DNA of 36,787 bases from Spirochaeta sp. (GTDB lineage: Bacteria; Spirochaetota; Spirochaetia; DSM-27196; Alkalispirochaetaceae). Of this stretch, positions 7,854 to 15,749 are shown in pieces. The position numbers were made by a program, and so were the translations under genes. How positions within the stretch are numbered: the first letter of the stretch is position 1; each line of letters begins with the position of its first letter. The notes beneath the pieces were generated by a model. It was not told the origin of the DNA. It ran no database searches and saw nothing but the letters and a program-made list of their open reading frames with translations. Location of the stretch: positions 1-36,787 of the forward strand of contig SLRR01000194.1 of assembly GCA_007130865.1 (NCBI GenBank), read 5' to 3'.

Positions 7854-8816
7854 ATGGACGGGAAACTGCTGGTAATTCTGAATCCGGTAGCCGGGAAGGG
7901 CAGGGCCCGCGCAGAGCGACCGGTTATCGAGGATACGTTTCGTACGTTCGGGCTGCCTTTTGAGCTCCGTGAGACCGAAGCGACCGGTCACGCCACGGTG
8001 CTCGCGGCAAACGCGTTCGACCGGGGATTCTCCCTTGTGGTTGCCGCCGGTGGCGACGGGACGTGCAACGAGGTAATCAACGGATTGATGGAGAGCGCCC
8101 GGGAACGGGGTACGGCTCCCGTTCTGGGAGTAATACCGGTCGGTCGGGGAAACGATTTCGGGTACGGCGCGGGTATTCCGAGTGACCCGTCGAGCGCACT
8201 GCAAATACTCCGGTCAGGTCGAGCCCAATCGCTCGATCTGGGCCGGATCGTCGGCGGCGACTATCCGCAGGGCCGGTACTTCGGCAACGGAGTCGGTATC
8301 GGGTTCGATACGATCGTCGGGCTGGAAGCGTCGCGCAACCGGTTTTTCCACGGGGCTCTGAGCTACGTCTATGGCGCGTTACGCACACTCGTGATCTACC
8401 CGGAAGCACCTGATCTGCGTGTCTCCTACAACGGTACGGAGCGCTCTCTGCGTTCACCCCAGATCTCGATTATGAATGGTCGACGCATGGGAGGGACGTT
8501 TTTCATGGCTCCCGACGCAGAGGTTTCCGACGGTCTGCTCGATCTATGCATGGCGGTGCGTCCGCTCCGTCGCGGTGAGATGGTGCGACTCATGGTGCGG
8601 TATATGAAAGGCACCCAGGCGCAGAGTGACGTTATAGAGACGGACCGCGTTCCCCGGTTCCACGTTGACGCACCCCGCGGCGGACTCGTCTGTCACGTCG
8701 ATGGGGAGACTATCTGTACCGACGGAAAGTCTCTGGAGGTGGAGTGTGTGGAATCGGCGCTCAGGATGATCCGGTGCAGCGAACCCAGATTATACCACGA
8801 TTCGTCACGACGGTAA
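7854..8816 (+). CDS. Diacylglycerol kinase-family lipid kinase (YegS/DagK type)
   Basis: 320 residues from ATG 7854; GTG 7836 would add six residues. The family phosphorylates diacylglycerol or related lipids with ATP at the inner face of the membrane. The N-terminus MDGKLLVILNPVAGKGRA is the typical family opening. The nucleotide-binding motif GGDGTCNEVINGL and PVGRGNDFGYGAG (usual GTGNDFAR) follow. The second domain has NGVGIGFDTIVGL and FMAPDAEVSDGLLDLCM, where the PxAxxxDGxLD pattern carries the metal-site Asp. The downstream acyltransferase gene overlaps its 3' end, so phospholipid precursor recycling is a reasonable joint role. Exact lipid specificity cannot be read from the sequence. 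Confidence 0.9.
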   Translation: MDGKLLVILNPVAGKGRARAERPVIEDTFRTFGLPFELRETEATGHATVLAANAFDRGFSLVVAAGGDGTCNEVINGLMESARERGTAPVLGVIPVGRGNDFGYGAGIPSDPSSALQILRSGRAQSLDLGRIVGGDYPQGRYFGNGVGIGFDTIVGLEASRNRFFHGALSYVYGALRTLVIYPEAPDLRVSYNGTERSLRSPQISIMNGRRMGGTFFMAPDAEVSDGLLDLCMAVRPLRRGEMVRLMVRYMKGTQAQSDVIETDRVPRFHVDAPRGGLVCHVDGETICTDGKSLEVECVESALRMIRCSEPRLYHDSSRR

Positions 8817-9544
8817 TCCGTGGTATCCTGCACGTGTTGTGCCGGATCGATGCGCGGGAGCTGGAGAAGCTGCCGCGACGCGGTCCCTATCTTATCGTCG
8901 TGAACCACGTCAACTTTCTTGAGGTGCCGATCCTCCATATTTTTATCCAGCGCCGCGTGCAGCCCAGGCGCGCGTGCTCGTTCATCAAGTCCGAGACGTG
9001 GAGCAACCCGTTCTTACGGTATCTCGCGGGAATCTGGCACGCGATACCGTTGCGTCGGGGAGCGGCGGACCTTTCCGCGTTCCAGGCGGCCCGGGAGGTG
9101 TTTCGCCGGGGTGATATTCTCATGATAGCCCCGGAAGGAACGCGTACCGGAAACGGTGTGCTCCGCCGGGGACATCCCGGTGCTGTTCTCCTGGCAACGA
9201 AGAACGATGTGCCGATCTATCCAGTGGCGCACCTGGGCGGACACCGATTGTACGAGAACCTGCGGAGGCTTCGTCGGACGCCGTTTACCCTCAGCGTGGG
9301 AGCACCGTTTTACGTGGAGGTCCCGGAAAACGGAACGTTGCGCAGATCCCTGCGCCGCGAGGTTACCGACGAGATGATGGGCCGGCTTGCGGTACTACTA
9401 CCGCCGGTTTATCGCGGTGAGTACCGTGCGGCGGCGGAAAACGAGCCGCGTCACCTGCGATTTGACCTCGACCCTTCCAAAAAAGGAAAAAAATACTCGA
9501 CAAATCGTGTAACTGATATAATACTGACAAAGGTGAAGCTATGA
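8744..9544 (+). CDS. 1-acyl-glycerol-3-phosphate acyltransferase-like protein (PlsC family)
   Basis: 266 residues from GTG 8744 (GGAGG at 8735-8739). GTG 8774 with AGGA at 8763-8766 is an equally good start and would shorten the overlap with the lipid kinase from 73 to 43 bp. The family moves an acyl chain onto lysophosphatidic acid at the membrane. Motif I reads NHVNFLE (54-60). The canonical form is NHxxxxD, so the catalytic Asp is replaced by Glu at position 60. Motif III is PEGTRTGNG (130-138), and YPVAHLGG corresponds to motif IV. The tail (about 240-266) is basic. Co-transcription with the lipid kinase points to phospholipid metabolism, but the altered motif leaves the activity less certain. 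Confidence 0.82.
   Translation: MCGIGAQDDPVQRTQIIPRFVTTVIRGILHVLCRIDARELEKLPRRGPYLIVVNHVNFLEVPILHIFIQRRVQPRRACSFIKSETWSNPFLRYLAGIWHAIPLRRGAADLSAFQAAREVFRRGDILMIAPEGTRTGNGVLRRGHPGAVLLATKNDVPIYPVAHLGGHRLYENLRRLRRTPFTLSVGAPFYVEVPENGTLRRSLRREVTDEMMGRLAVLLPPVYRGEYRAAAENEPRHLRFDLDPSKKGKKYSTNRVTDIILTKVKL
9514..9522 (+). promoter_or_regulatory. Extended -10 promoter of the phn operon
   Basis: TGATATAAT is a perfect extended -10 element (TGnTATAAT) with only a poor -35 upstream. It lies inside the last codons of the acyltransferase gene. The predicted start near 9529 gives phnD a leader of about 43 nt with AGGAGG at 9561-9566. Confidence 0.6.
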
Positions 9545-9571
9545 TGTTACAAACGTATCAAGGAGGTTTGT

Positions 9572-10582
9572 GTGAGTAAGCGAGTTTTTCTGTTTTCGTT
9601 GATGGTCCTCGTGCTGGTTACGGGGGCGTTTGCCGCGGGTCGGCAGGAGCGCGGAGCGGCGCTGGACCCGATCTCTTCCGCGGATTGTCCGCCGGATCAG
9701 CGCGGTCATTTGGACGTCTTTTTTTGCGACAAGACCGGAGACCTGGTGGCGGATCTGCCCGAGGATGAGCGGTACTTGCTTGATCCGGACACGCTGATCT
9801 TCGCGTACACTCCGGTGGAGGATCCGGCGATCTACGAAGACATGTGGCAGCCTTTTATGGATCACCTGAGCGAAGTAACCGGCAGAGATGTGCGGTTCTT
9901 CAGCGTTGATTCCTATACCGCTCAGGTTGAGGCGATGCGCGCCGGTCGTCTGCATATTGCGGGTATTTCTACCGGCCCCACACCGTTTGCCGTGAACCTC
10001 GCGGGGTACGTACCGATCGCGATCATGGGCGGTGCCGACGGACAGTTTGGTTACACTCTGCAGATGTACGTCCGCGCCGACAGCGATCTGTATGACCTTA
10101 CCGATTTAAAAGGAAAGCGTGTCGCCCACGTAACGCCCACGTCAAACTCGGGACACCAGGCTCCGATGGTACTGTTTCCTACGGTTGGTCTCTATCCCGG
10201 CGAAGACTATGACCCGGTGTTTTCCGGTAGCCACGAGAACTCTGCCCTGGGTGTAGTGGCGGGTGACTACGACGCCGCACCGGTCGCGTCGGAAGTAGTG
10301 GACCGCATGGCGGAGCGGGGTCTCTTTGACCCGGCGGACATCCGGATCATCTACGAGACCGATCCCTTCCCCACCACATCGTATGGTTTCTCCCACCGGC
10401 TCACGCCGGAACTGCAGGAGAAGATCCGGGAAGCGTTCTACACGTACGAGTTTGCCGGTACGCCCCTGGGCGACGAGTTCCAGGTGGACGGGTTTATTCC
10501 GATCACCTATCAGGACCAGTGGCGGGTGATCCGGACGATCCAGGAAGCGAACAACGTTCAGTATCGCCTGGAAGATCTTTAG
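9572..10582 (+). CDS. phnD: Phosphonate/phosphite-type ABC transporter substrate-binding protein
   Basis: 336 residues from GTG 9572, with AGGAGG five bases upstream. An N-terminal signal sequence (MSKRVFLFSLMVLVLVTGAFA) is followed by AGRQERG and no lipobox Cys, so the protein is probably a soluble periplasmic binder. The mature part is a PhnD-type type-II binding fold. FAYTPVEDPAIYEDMWQPF opens the first lobe, and DSYTAQVEAMRAGRLHIAGI, LKGKRVAHVTPTSNSG and DYDAAPVASEV mark ligand-binding and hinge segments. It heads a four-gene importer unit. Ligands in this family include phosphonates, phosphite and hypophosphite, and the sequence does not decide between them. Two hairpins separate it from phnC, as often seen where binding protein is made in excess. 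Confidence 0.92.
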   Translation: MSKRVFLFSLMVLVLVTGAFAAGRQERGAALDPISSADCPPDQRGHLDVFFCDKTGDLVADLPEDERYLLDPDTLIFAYTPVEDPAIYEDMWQPFMDHLSEVTGRDVRFFSVDSYTAQVEAMRAGRLHIAGISTGPTPFAVNLAGYVPIAIMGGADGQFGYTLQMYVRADSDLYDLTDLKGKRVAHVTPTSNSGHQAPMVLFPTVGLYPGEDYDPVFSGSHENSALGVVAGDYDAAPVASEVVDRMAERGLFDPADIRIIYETDPFPTTSYGFSHRLTPELQEKIREAFYTYEFAGTPLGDEFQVDGFIPITYQDQWRVIRTIQEANNVQYRLEDL

Positions 10583-10595
10583 GGGAAGATTCCCT

Positions 10596-10620
10596 TGCGC
10601 TGCGCCCCCGGCGTAGCGCA
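10596..10620 (+). other. Hairpin 1 downstream of phnD
   Basis: TGCGCTGCGCC (10596-10606) pairs with GGCGTAGCGCA (10610-10620): 11 bp including one G-U, CCC loop. It has no U-tract, so it is more likely an mRNA-stabilising stem than a terminator. Confidence 0.6.
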
Positions 10621-10643
10621 TATTTACAGTCGAACACGTACAC

Positions 10644-10680
10644 GGTGCGGCGCGAGGGATCGCGCCGCACCTTTATTTCT
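10644..10680 (+). terminator. Hairpin 2: terminator or attenuator between phnD and phnC
   Basis: A perfect 12-bp stem GGTGCGGCGCGA (10644-10655) / TCGCGCCGCACC (10660-10671) has a GNRA-type GGGA loop, followed by TTTATTTCT. The interrupted T-run suggests partial termination, leaving some read-through into phnC. A perfect palindrome GGATCGATCC (10689-10698) lies between it and phnC. Confidence 0.7.
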
Positions 10681-10746
10681 ATCCTGGTGGATCGATCCTG
10701 GATCGTTCCATATTTACGTATCCCGAATGGGAGGAACAGGGGTTAC

Positions 10747-11538
10747 ATGCTGAAGATTACCGATCTGAAGAAGAGCTATGGCAACGGTGAAATGGTGTTG
10801 AAAGGACTCAACCTGGAAACAGACCAGCGCCGACTTACGGCGATCATCGGCTCCTCCGGTGCCGGAAAGAGTACGCTCCTGCGGTGCATAAACCGCCTGG
10901 TGCCGGCCAACTCCGGTCGGATCGAGCTCGACGGCGTGAATATACTGGACCTGCATGGTCGAGCGCTGCAGGATACACGCCGACAGATCGGCATGATCTT
11001 CCAGGCGTACAATCTGGTGGACCGCCTGACCGTCATGGAGAACGTGCTCTCCGGCCGCCTCGGGTACGTGGGCATGCTTCGTGGTATTTTCCGCAGGTTT
11101 CCCCAGGAGGACGTGGACCGCGCCTACGCGCTTCTGAAACGGGTGGGTCTTGAACGGTACGTCAACAAACGCTGCGATGAGCTTTCCGGAGGTGAACGAC
11201 AGCGGGTGGGTTGCGCCCGGGCGCTGATGCAGAATCCGCGGATCCTGCTCGCGGACGAACCGACGGCGTCGCTGGACCCGAAGACGTCGGAGCGGATAAT
11301 GGAACTAATCGCACGGATTACCGACGAACTGGAGCTGCCGGTTCTGATCAATCTCCACAACGTTCCGCAAGCCCGGACCTACGCGGATCGCGTTCTCGGC
11401 TTACGTCACGGGGTGATGATCTTTGACGGTAACCCCGACGAACTTACCGACGACTGGCTTGAGAGGATCTACGCCGGACATGAGGACGACCTTAAGGAAC
11501 AGCTGAAAGTCGCCCCCCTGGAGCAGGACGATGAGTAG
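10747..11538 (+). CDS. phnC: Phosphonate/phosphite ABC transporter ATP-binding protein
   Basis: 263 residues. The cytoplasmic ATPase of the importer. Walker A is GSSGAGKST (35-43), the Q-loop is MIFQAYNLVDRLTVMENVL, the ABC signature is LSGGERQRVGCARAL, Walker B is ILLADEPTASLD, and the switch His is in INLHNVPQA. PhnC-type features include NLVDRLTVMENVLSGRLG. The frame stays open upstream to 10519. ATG 10747 is chosen because family similarity starts there (MLKITDLKKSYGNG) and GGGAGG and AGGGG lie just upstream. Its stop overlaps the start of phnE by 8 bp, showing translational coupling. Confidence 0.94.
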   Translation: MLKITDLKKSYGNGEMVLKGLNLETDQRRLTAIIGSSGAGKSTLLRCINRLVPANSGRIELDGVNILDLHGRALQDTRRQIGMIFQAYNLVDRLTVMENVLSGRLGYVGMLRGIFRRFPQEDVDRAYALLKRVGLERYVNKRCDELSGGERQRVGCARALMQNPRILLADEPTASLDPKTSERIMELIARITDELELPVLINLHNVPQARTYADRVLGLRHGVMIFDGNPDELTDDWLERIYAGHEDDLKEQLKVAPLEQDDE

Positions 11539-12334
11539 TTCCGTGTCCGGATATCGGTGGCGTCGCCCCCGGTTTATCGAGAACCCTTATCTCCGGTACG
11601 CGCTCCTTGCGGCGGTGCTGGTGTATCTCGTCGTCGCTTTGAGTAACCTGCACGTCAATCCGCAGCGTGTCCGTGAGGGTATTCCCCGGGCTGTTCAGAT
11701 GTTTCGCGGAGCGGTTCCCCCGGATTTCCAGTCCCGGGGTCGCCTGATCGTACGAGGCTTTATTGAGAGTATTCAGATGACCCTGATAGCTACCGCGGCG
11801 GGTGTCGTTTTGAGCGTTCCAATCGGGTTCATGGCGGCGAAGAACGTGGTGATCAAGCCGGTTTACGCGGTGGGCCGCGCGATCGTCGTGGTTGCCCGGA
11901 GTCTGCATCCGGTGGTAATGGGCGTGCTCTTCGTCGCTGCCGTGGGGTTCGGAGCGTTTGCCGGTATCCTGACGCTCATCGTCTACACGATCGGATTCGT
12001 GGGAAAGCTCCTGGCGGAAGCGATCGAGGAGATCAAGTACGGTCAAGTGGAAGGAATTCGCTCGACCGGCGCGGGGTACCTGACCACGCTGGTTTACGCG
12101 GTCTTTCCCCAGATCCTTCCCCGTCTCATAGGGTTGTCGATCTACCAGCTTGACATCAATCTCCGGGCGTCGGCGATCGTCGGGCTGGTCGGTGCCGGTG
12201 GGATCGGAGGCACACTTAATACGGCGTTCGGCCGTTACGATTACGCTACGGCCTCGGCGATTTTACTGGTAATGATCGGGATCATTCTGGTGGCGGAGGG
12301 AATCAGCGGACGCTTACGGAGGTTGACCAAATGA
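11531..12334 (+). CDS. phnE: Phosphonate/phosphite ABC transporter permease 1
   Basis: 267 residues with about six membrane helices. The family EAA loop that docks on PhnC is visible as AEAIEEIKYGQVEGIRSTGAG, with VGLVGAGGIGGTLNTAFGRY near the C-terminus typical of PhnE. A first helix (YALLAAVLVYLVVALSNLHV) anchors the N-terminus. It overlaps phnC by 8 bp and phnE2 by 4 bp (ATGA). With the second permease it should form a heterodimeric channel. Confidence 0.92.
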   Translation: MSSSVSGYRWRRPRFIENPYLRYALLAAVLVYLVVALSNLHVNPQRVREGIPRAVQMFRGAVPPDFQSRGRLIVRGFIESIQMTLIATAAGVVLSVPIGFMAAKNVVIKPVYAVGRAIVVVARSLHPVVMGVLFVAAVGFGAFAGILTLIVYTIGFVGKLLAEAIEEIKYGQVEGIRSTGAGYLTTLVYAVFPQILPRLIGLSIYQLDINLRASAIVGLVGAGGIGGTLNTAFGRYDYATASAILLVMIGIILVAEGISGRLRRLTK

Positions 12335-13173
12335 GCGAGGCAGGTAGAAGCGCGGCGTACGCGACCACCGGATCGTCCGGTGAATACGACCATTATGCCT
12401 GGGTCCGTTATACTCCGCAGGAACGTTTCGCCCGGACCGTTGGACATTTGATCGTGGCGATCCTGCTCTACTGGGCACTCTCCACGGTGGACATCTTCTG
12501 GCCCTGGGTTTGGACCGCTCCCGCCCAGATCAGCGACATGATGTTCCGCATGTTTCCCCCGTCCATGGCGCAGTTCGGGCCGATAGTGTGGGCGCTGTTC
12601 GAGTCAATCAATATAGCTATACTCGGCACGATCGGGGCGGTGATTATGGCGCTGCCGATTGCCTACCTGGGCGCGCAAACGGTGACGCCCAACGCGCTGA
12701 CGCTCTGGTTTGCCCGGTTAATCATCGTGGCCACACGCTCGGTGGATACGTTGATCTGGGCGCTCGTCTTCGTTGCGGTCATCGGACCGGGGCCGCTAGC
12801 GGGTATTCTGGCGGTGGCGTTCCGCTCGATCGGGTTCCTGAGCAAGCTGATCGCTGAAGCGATCGAGGAGATCGACTGGGGACCGGTGGAAGCGCTTCAG
12901 GCATCGGGAGCGTCCCGTGCGCATATCATCACGTACGCGATCGTCCCGCAGGTGATGCCCAGCTTCTGGGCGATTACGATTCTCCGGTGGGATATCAATA
13001 TCCGCGAGTCCACGGTGCTCGGCCTGGTCGGTGCCGGAGGTATAGGCCTCCTCTTCCAGGGCGCGATCGATCTCTTTCGGTGGAATACGGTCTCGCTGAT
13101 TCTGATCGTGGTCGTCCTGGTGGTGTTCGCCGGCGAGCTGATCACCGGATTCGTGCGGAAGAAATTACTTTAG
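12331..13173 (+). CDS. phnE: Phosphonate/phosphite ABC transporter permease 2
   Basis: 280 residues and a paralogue of the preceding gene. The EAA loop reads AEAIEEIDWGPVEALQASGAS, followed by LRWDINIRESTVLGLVGAGG. The N-terminal 35 residues are hydrophilic (YATTGSSGEYDHYAWVRY) before the first helix. It starts in an ATGA overlap with permease 1. It is the last clear transporter gene of the unit; the DUF2786 gene follows after 24 bp. Confidence 0.92.
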   Translation: MSEAGRSAAYATTGSSGEYDHYAWVRYTPQERFARTVGHLIVAILLYWALSTVDIFWPWVWTAPAQISDMMFRMFPPSMAQFGPIVWALFESINIAILGTIGAVIMALPIAYLGAQTVTPNALTLWFARLIIVATRSVDTLIWALVFVAVIGPGPLAGILAVAFRSIGFLSKLIAEAIEEIDWGPVEALQASGASRAHIITYAIVPQVMPSFWAITILRWDINIRESTVLGLVGAGGIGLLFQGAIDLFRWNTVSLILIVVVLVVFAGELITGFVRKKLL

Positions 13174-13197
13174 ATACTCCCCTGGAGGTTCGGCACC

Positions 13198-13887
13198 GTG
13201 CCGATGAAGGGTGCCACCGGTGATATGGACGAGGTAATCGTAAGCAGGATTCGCAAGCTTCTCAGCCTGGCCACCTCCGACGTGGAGGAGGAAGCCCGGG
13301 CGGCGATGCTGAAAGCTCAGGCGCTGATGGCGGCGCACGACCTGCGCATGGACCAGGTCGGTGCGGAAGCCGGCGAGGAGGACGGTGCGGTGGTGGAGGA
13401 GACCGTGGATAAAGAGGGCCGTACGATCCAGTACTGGCAGAAACTGCTTACCACGGTGATCACCCGCAACTTCCGCTGCGCCGTCGTTTACCGGTCGTAC
13501 CGTAACGGAACCCGGGATATCGTGATCGTCGGGATGCCCGAGGATGTTCAGGCGTGCCGGGAGACGCTGACGTTCTCGTTCCGGTCGGCGCGCAACTGCT
13601 GGGATCGGTACCGTCGAACCCGGAAATTCCCGGAGCGGAAAGCCACGGAACGGGCGAAGAAGGATTACATGATCGGGTTTGCCGCGGGGCTCCGGGACGC
13701 CTTTGCCTCGCAGGTAAAGGAAAAGGCGATTGTTCTGTCCCGTAAGCAGAAAGTCGACCAGCACCTGAACGGTATGCGTCTGCGCAGCGAGCCTGCGGTG
13801 CGTCGAAATATCCGGGTCGACCGCCACGCGCAGCAGCGCGGGTACGAAGAAGGACGGCGTGGTCGAGGCGGGTTGCTGGAAGTATGA
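13198..13887 (+). CDS. DUF2786-family protein of unknown function
   Basis: 229 residues from GTG 13198 (GGAGG at 13183-13187, 10 bases upstream); ATG 13204 and ATG 13225 are alternatives. The N-terminal IRKLLSLATSDVEEEARAAMLKAQALMAAHDL (about residues 18-50) matches the DUF2786 helical pattern known from bacteria and phages. A longer mixed alpha/beta part follows, with YWQKLLTTVITRNFRCAVVY and YMIGFAAGLRDAF. The C-terminus is basic (RRNIRVDRHAQQRGYEEGRR), compatible with nucleic-acid binding, though no catalytic motif is clear. It sits 24 bp after phnE2 and may be co-transcribed, but nothing ties it to phosphonate use. It is convergent with the sugar permease gene. Confidence 0.75.
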   Translation: MPMKGATGDMDEVIVSRIRKLLSLATSDVEEEARAAMLKAQALMAAHDLRMDQVGAEAGEEDGAVVEETVDKEGRTIQYWQKLLTTVITRNFRCAVVYRSYRNGTRDIVIVGMPEDVQACRETLTFSFRSARNCWDRYRRTRKFPERKATERAKKDYMIGFAAGLRDAFASQVKEKAIVLSRKQKVDQHLNGMRLRSEPAVRRNIRVDRHAQQRGYEEGRRGRGGLLEV

Positions 13888-13904
13888 ACGCCGCGCGCTC
13901 GGGA

Positions 13905-14756
13905 TTACTCCTTGATCGCTCCCGCGGCGAATCCCCGTTTCAGGTGCTCGTGGAAGAACAGGTAGAAGAGAATCATCGGAATCGTGGCGATCACCAGCGC
14001 CGCAAATAGCAACCCGTAATCGCGGGACATCCCGCCGGCAAAAGCGTTTACTCCCACGGGAAGACTCCGTAAAGCCTGACGGCTTGTAAGAACGAAGACG
14101 AACACAAACTCATTCCAGTTTGCGAGAAATGCGAAGATCGTCATTGTGGCGACCACCGGCGCCGCGATCGGCCGGATCACGTGCCAGAATATTTGAAGGT
14201 ACGTTGCTCCATCGATGCGAGCGGATTCTTCCAGCGCTCCCGGTATTCCCTTGATGTAGGATGTAGCCAGGTAGATCAGGAAGGGCAGTCCGAATCCAAC
14301 GTACGACACCACTACGGCGAACCGGGTATCCGCAACGCCCGCCCGGGTGGCCATCACGAAGAGCGGTACCAGTACGGAGTGAGCCGTTACCAGGAGTCCC
14401 ATAATGAAGAAGGTGTATACCAGTGCAGAGATACGGTAGTTGAATTTGGCCAACCCGTATCCCGCGGCCAGCGCCAGAATAACCGATATTGTGGTGGCCA
14501 CTACCGCGTAGTACACGCTGTTGGCCATGAGCATCCCCAGCTGACCGCGTTGCCAGGCTACCGTGTAATTCCGGACGTGTATCGTGGTGGGGAGCGAGAA
14601 TATGTTCCTGACGATCTCCGGGTGTGGTTTCAGGGAGCTGTATCCCAGCCAGACCAGCGGTGCGATCGTAAGCACCGTGAACGCCACCATGAATACGTAC
14701 GAGAATATACGCCACGCCAGAAGTTCCCGGGGGTTGTCGATCATCGTACTGCTCAT
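13905..14756 (-). CDS. Carbohydrate ABC transporter permease (MalG/UgpE type)
   Basis: 283 residues with six predicted membrane helices. The EAA loop is ALEESARIDGATYLQIFWHVIRP, and the protein ends in FHEHLKRGFAAGAIKE, the characteristic C-terminus of the MalG/CUT1 class. AGGAGGGG lies just before ATG 14756. It is the last gene of the ROK / binding-protein / permease / permease run on the minus strand. No ATPase gene lies next to it; in CUT1 systems a shared MsiK/UgpC-type ATPase encoded elsewhere commonly serves such importers. Confidence 0.93.
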   Translation of the reverse strand: MSSTMIDNPRELLAWRIFSYVFMVAFTVLTIAPLVWLGYSSLKPHPEIVRNIFSLPTTIHVRNYTVAWQRGQLGMLMANSVYYAVVATTISVILALAAGYGLAKFNYRISALVYTFFIMGLLVTAHSVLVPLFVMATRAGVADTRFAVVVSYVGFGLPFLIYLATSYIKGIPGALEESARIDGATYLQIFWHVIRPIAAPVVATMTIFAFLANWNEFVFVFVLTSRQALRSLPVGVNAFAGGMSRDYGLLFAALVIATIPMILFYLFFHEHLKRGFAAGAIKE

Positions 14757-14765
14757 GGTCCCCTC

Positions 14766-15653
14766 CTATTCGTACCGGCGTTCGACGCGACGGAAAACCG
14801 CCAGCAACGCCGTGATCAGACCGAGACTGAGAAACACGATCATCATCGATATCGCGCTGCCGTAACCGTAGTTGTAGTATCGGAACGTATTGAAATACAT
14901 GTATATCGCGATCACTTCGGTGTAATGAGCGGGACCGCCACCGGTCATCGCGAAGATAAGGTCGAAGCTCTTCAGGCTGCCGGCGATCGCAAAAACAGCG
15001 GTCGTAAAAACTATGTTGGTCATTTGCGGCAGAATTACCCGGAAGAGGATCTGATGCTCCCGAGCTCCGTCCATGACGGAAGCTTCAATAATATCCGGCG
15101 AGATCTTGTGCAGGTTTGCCAGGAATATCACCATGTAAATCCCGGTGTAATACCAGAGGATGACTCCTAGTATCGGGAAGATCGCAAAGTCCCGGTTCTC
15201 GAACACCGCGAAAACATACCGGGGTTCATCCCGGATTAGACGCATCAACTGCGTGACCACTCCCGCCGGTGAGAATATCTGGTTCCACAGTTTGGCCACG
15301 ACGATCGCGGAAACGGTAATCGGCAGAAAGATCATCGTATCAAAGAATTGGTGTCCTCCCACCATGCGACGGTAGATTATGTACGCGAGGAGAAAGCCGA
15401 ACGGGATCTGCCCGAATACGGAAACCGCCACGATCAGCATATTGTTGCGCAAGCCCAGGCGGAATACCGGATCCGCCACCATGCGTGTATAGTTTCCCAG
15501 GCCGATCCACTCGGGAGTTCCGAAGCCGCCCCATCGGGTAAATCCGAGGACGAAGCTGAACGCGATCGGAAACAGTATTACCGCGGCGTATACCAGGACT
15601 GCCGGTCCCACCAGAATCGCGTAACTGAGACGCTTCTCCGCAGTGCTTGTCAT
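14766..15653 (-). CDS. Carbohydrate ABC transporter permease (MalF/UgpA type)
   Basis: 295 residues with six membrane helices. The EAA loop reads IIEASVMDGAREHQILFRVILP and SFDLIFAMTGGGPAHYTEVIAIYMY is typical of UgpA-like CUT1 permeases. AAGGGA precedes ATG 15653, and the stop is 9 bp before the next permease gene. It pairs with that permease to form the membrane channel for sugars delivered by the binding protein encoded just upstream. Confidence 0.93.
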   Translation of the reverse strand: MTSTAEKRLSYAILVGPAVLVYAAVILFPIAFSFVLGFTRWGGFGTPEWIGLGNYTRMVADPVFRLGLRNNMLIVAVSVFGQIPFGFLLAYIIYRRMVGGHQFFDTMIFLPITVSAIVVAKLWNQIFSPAGVVTQLMRLIRDEPRYVFAVFENRDFAIFPILGVILWYYTGIYMVIFLANLHKISPDIIEASVMDGAREHQILFRVILPQMTNIVFTTAVFAIAGSLKSFDLIFAMTGGGPAHYTEVIAIYMYFNTFRYYNYGYGSAISMMIVFLSLGLITALLAVFRRVERRYE

Positions 15654-15678
15654 CGTTTTCCCTTGTGCTCGCGGGTGG

Positions 15679-15714
15679 TCCCGCCGGCGATAGCGCGAGC
15701 GCGTACCGGCGGGA
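15679..15714 (-). other. Hairpin between sugar-binding protein and permease genes
   Basis: TCCCGCCGG (15679-15687) and CCGGCGGGA (15706-15714) form a perfect 9-bp stem. The 18-nt interior contains its own GCGC-GA-GCGC element. It has no T-run, so it is probably an mRNA-stabilising or processing element that raises binding-protein over permease output. Confidence 0.55.
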
Positions 15715-15749
15715 GTGCCCGCGGATCCTGCGTTATTGAGGACCCTGTG

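Noticed and set aside
10519-10746. N-terminal extension of phnC
   Set aside because: The extension reads through the phnD end and two hairpins; family similarity and ribosome sites start at ATG 10747.
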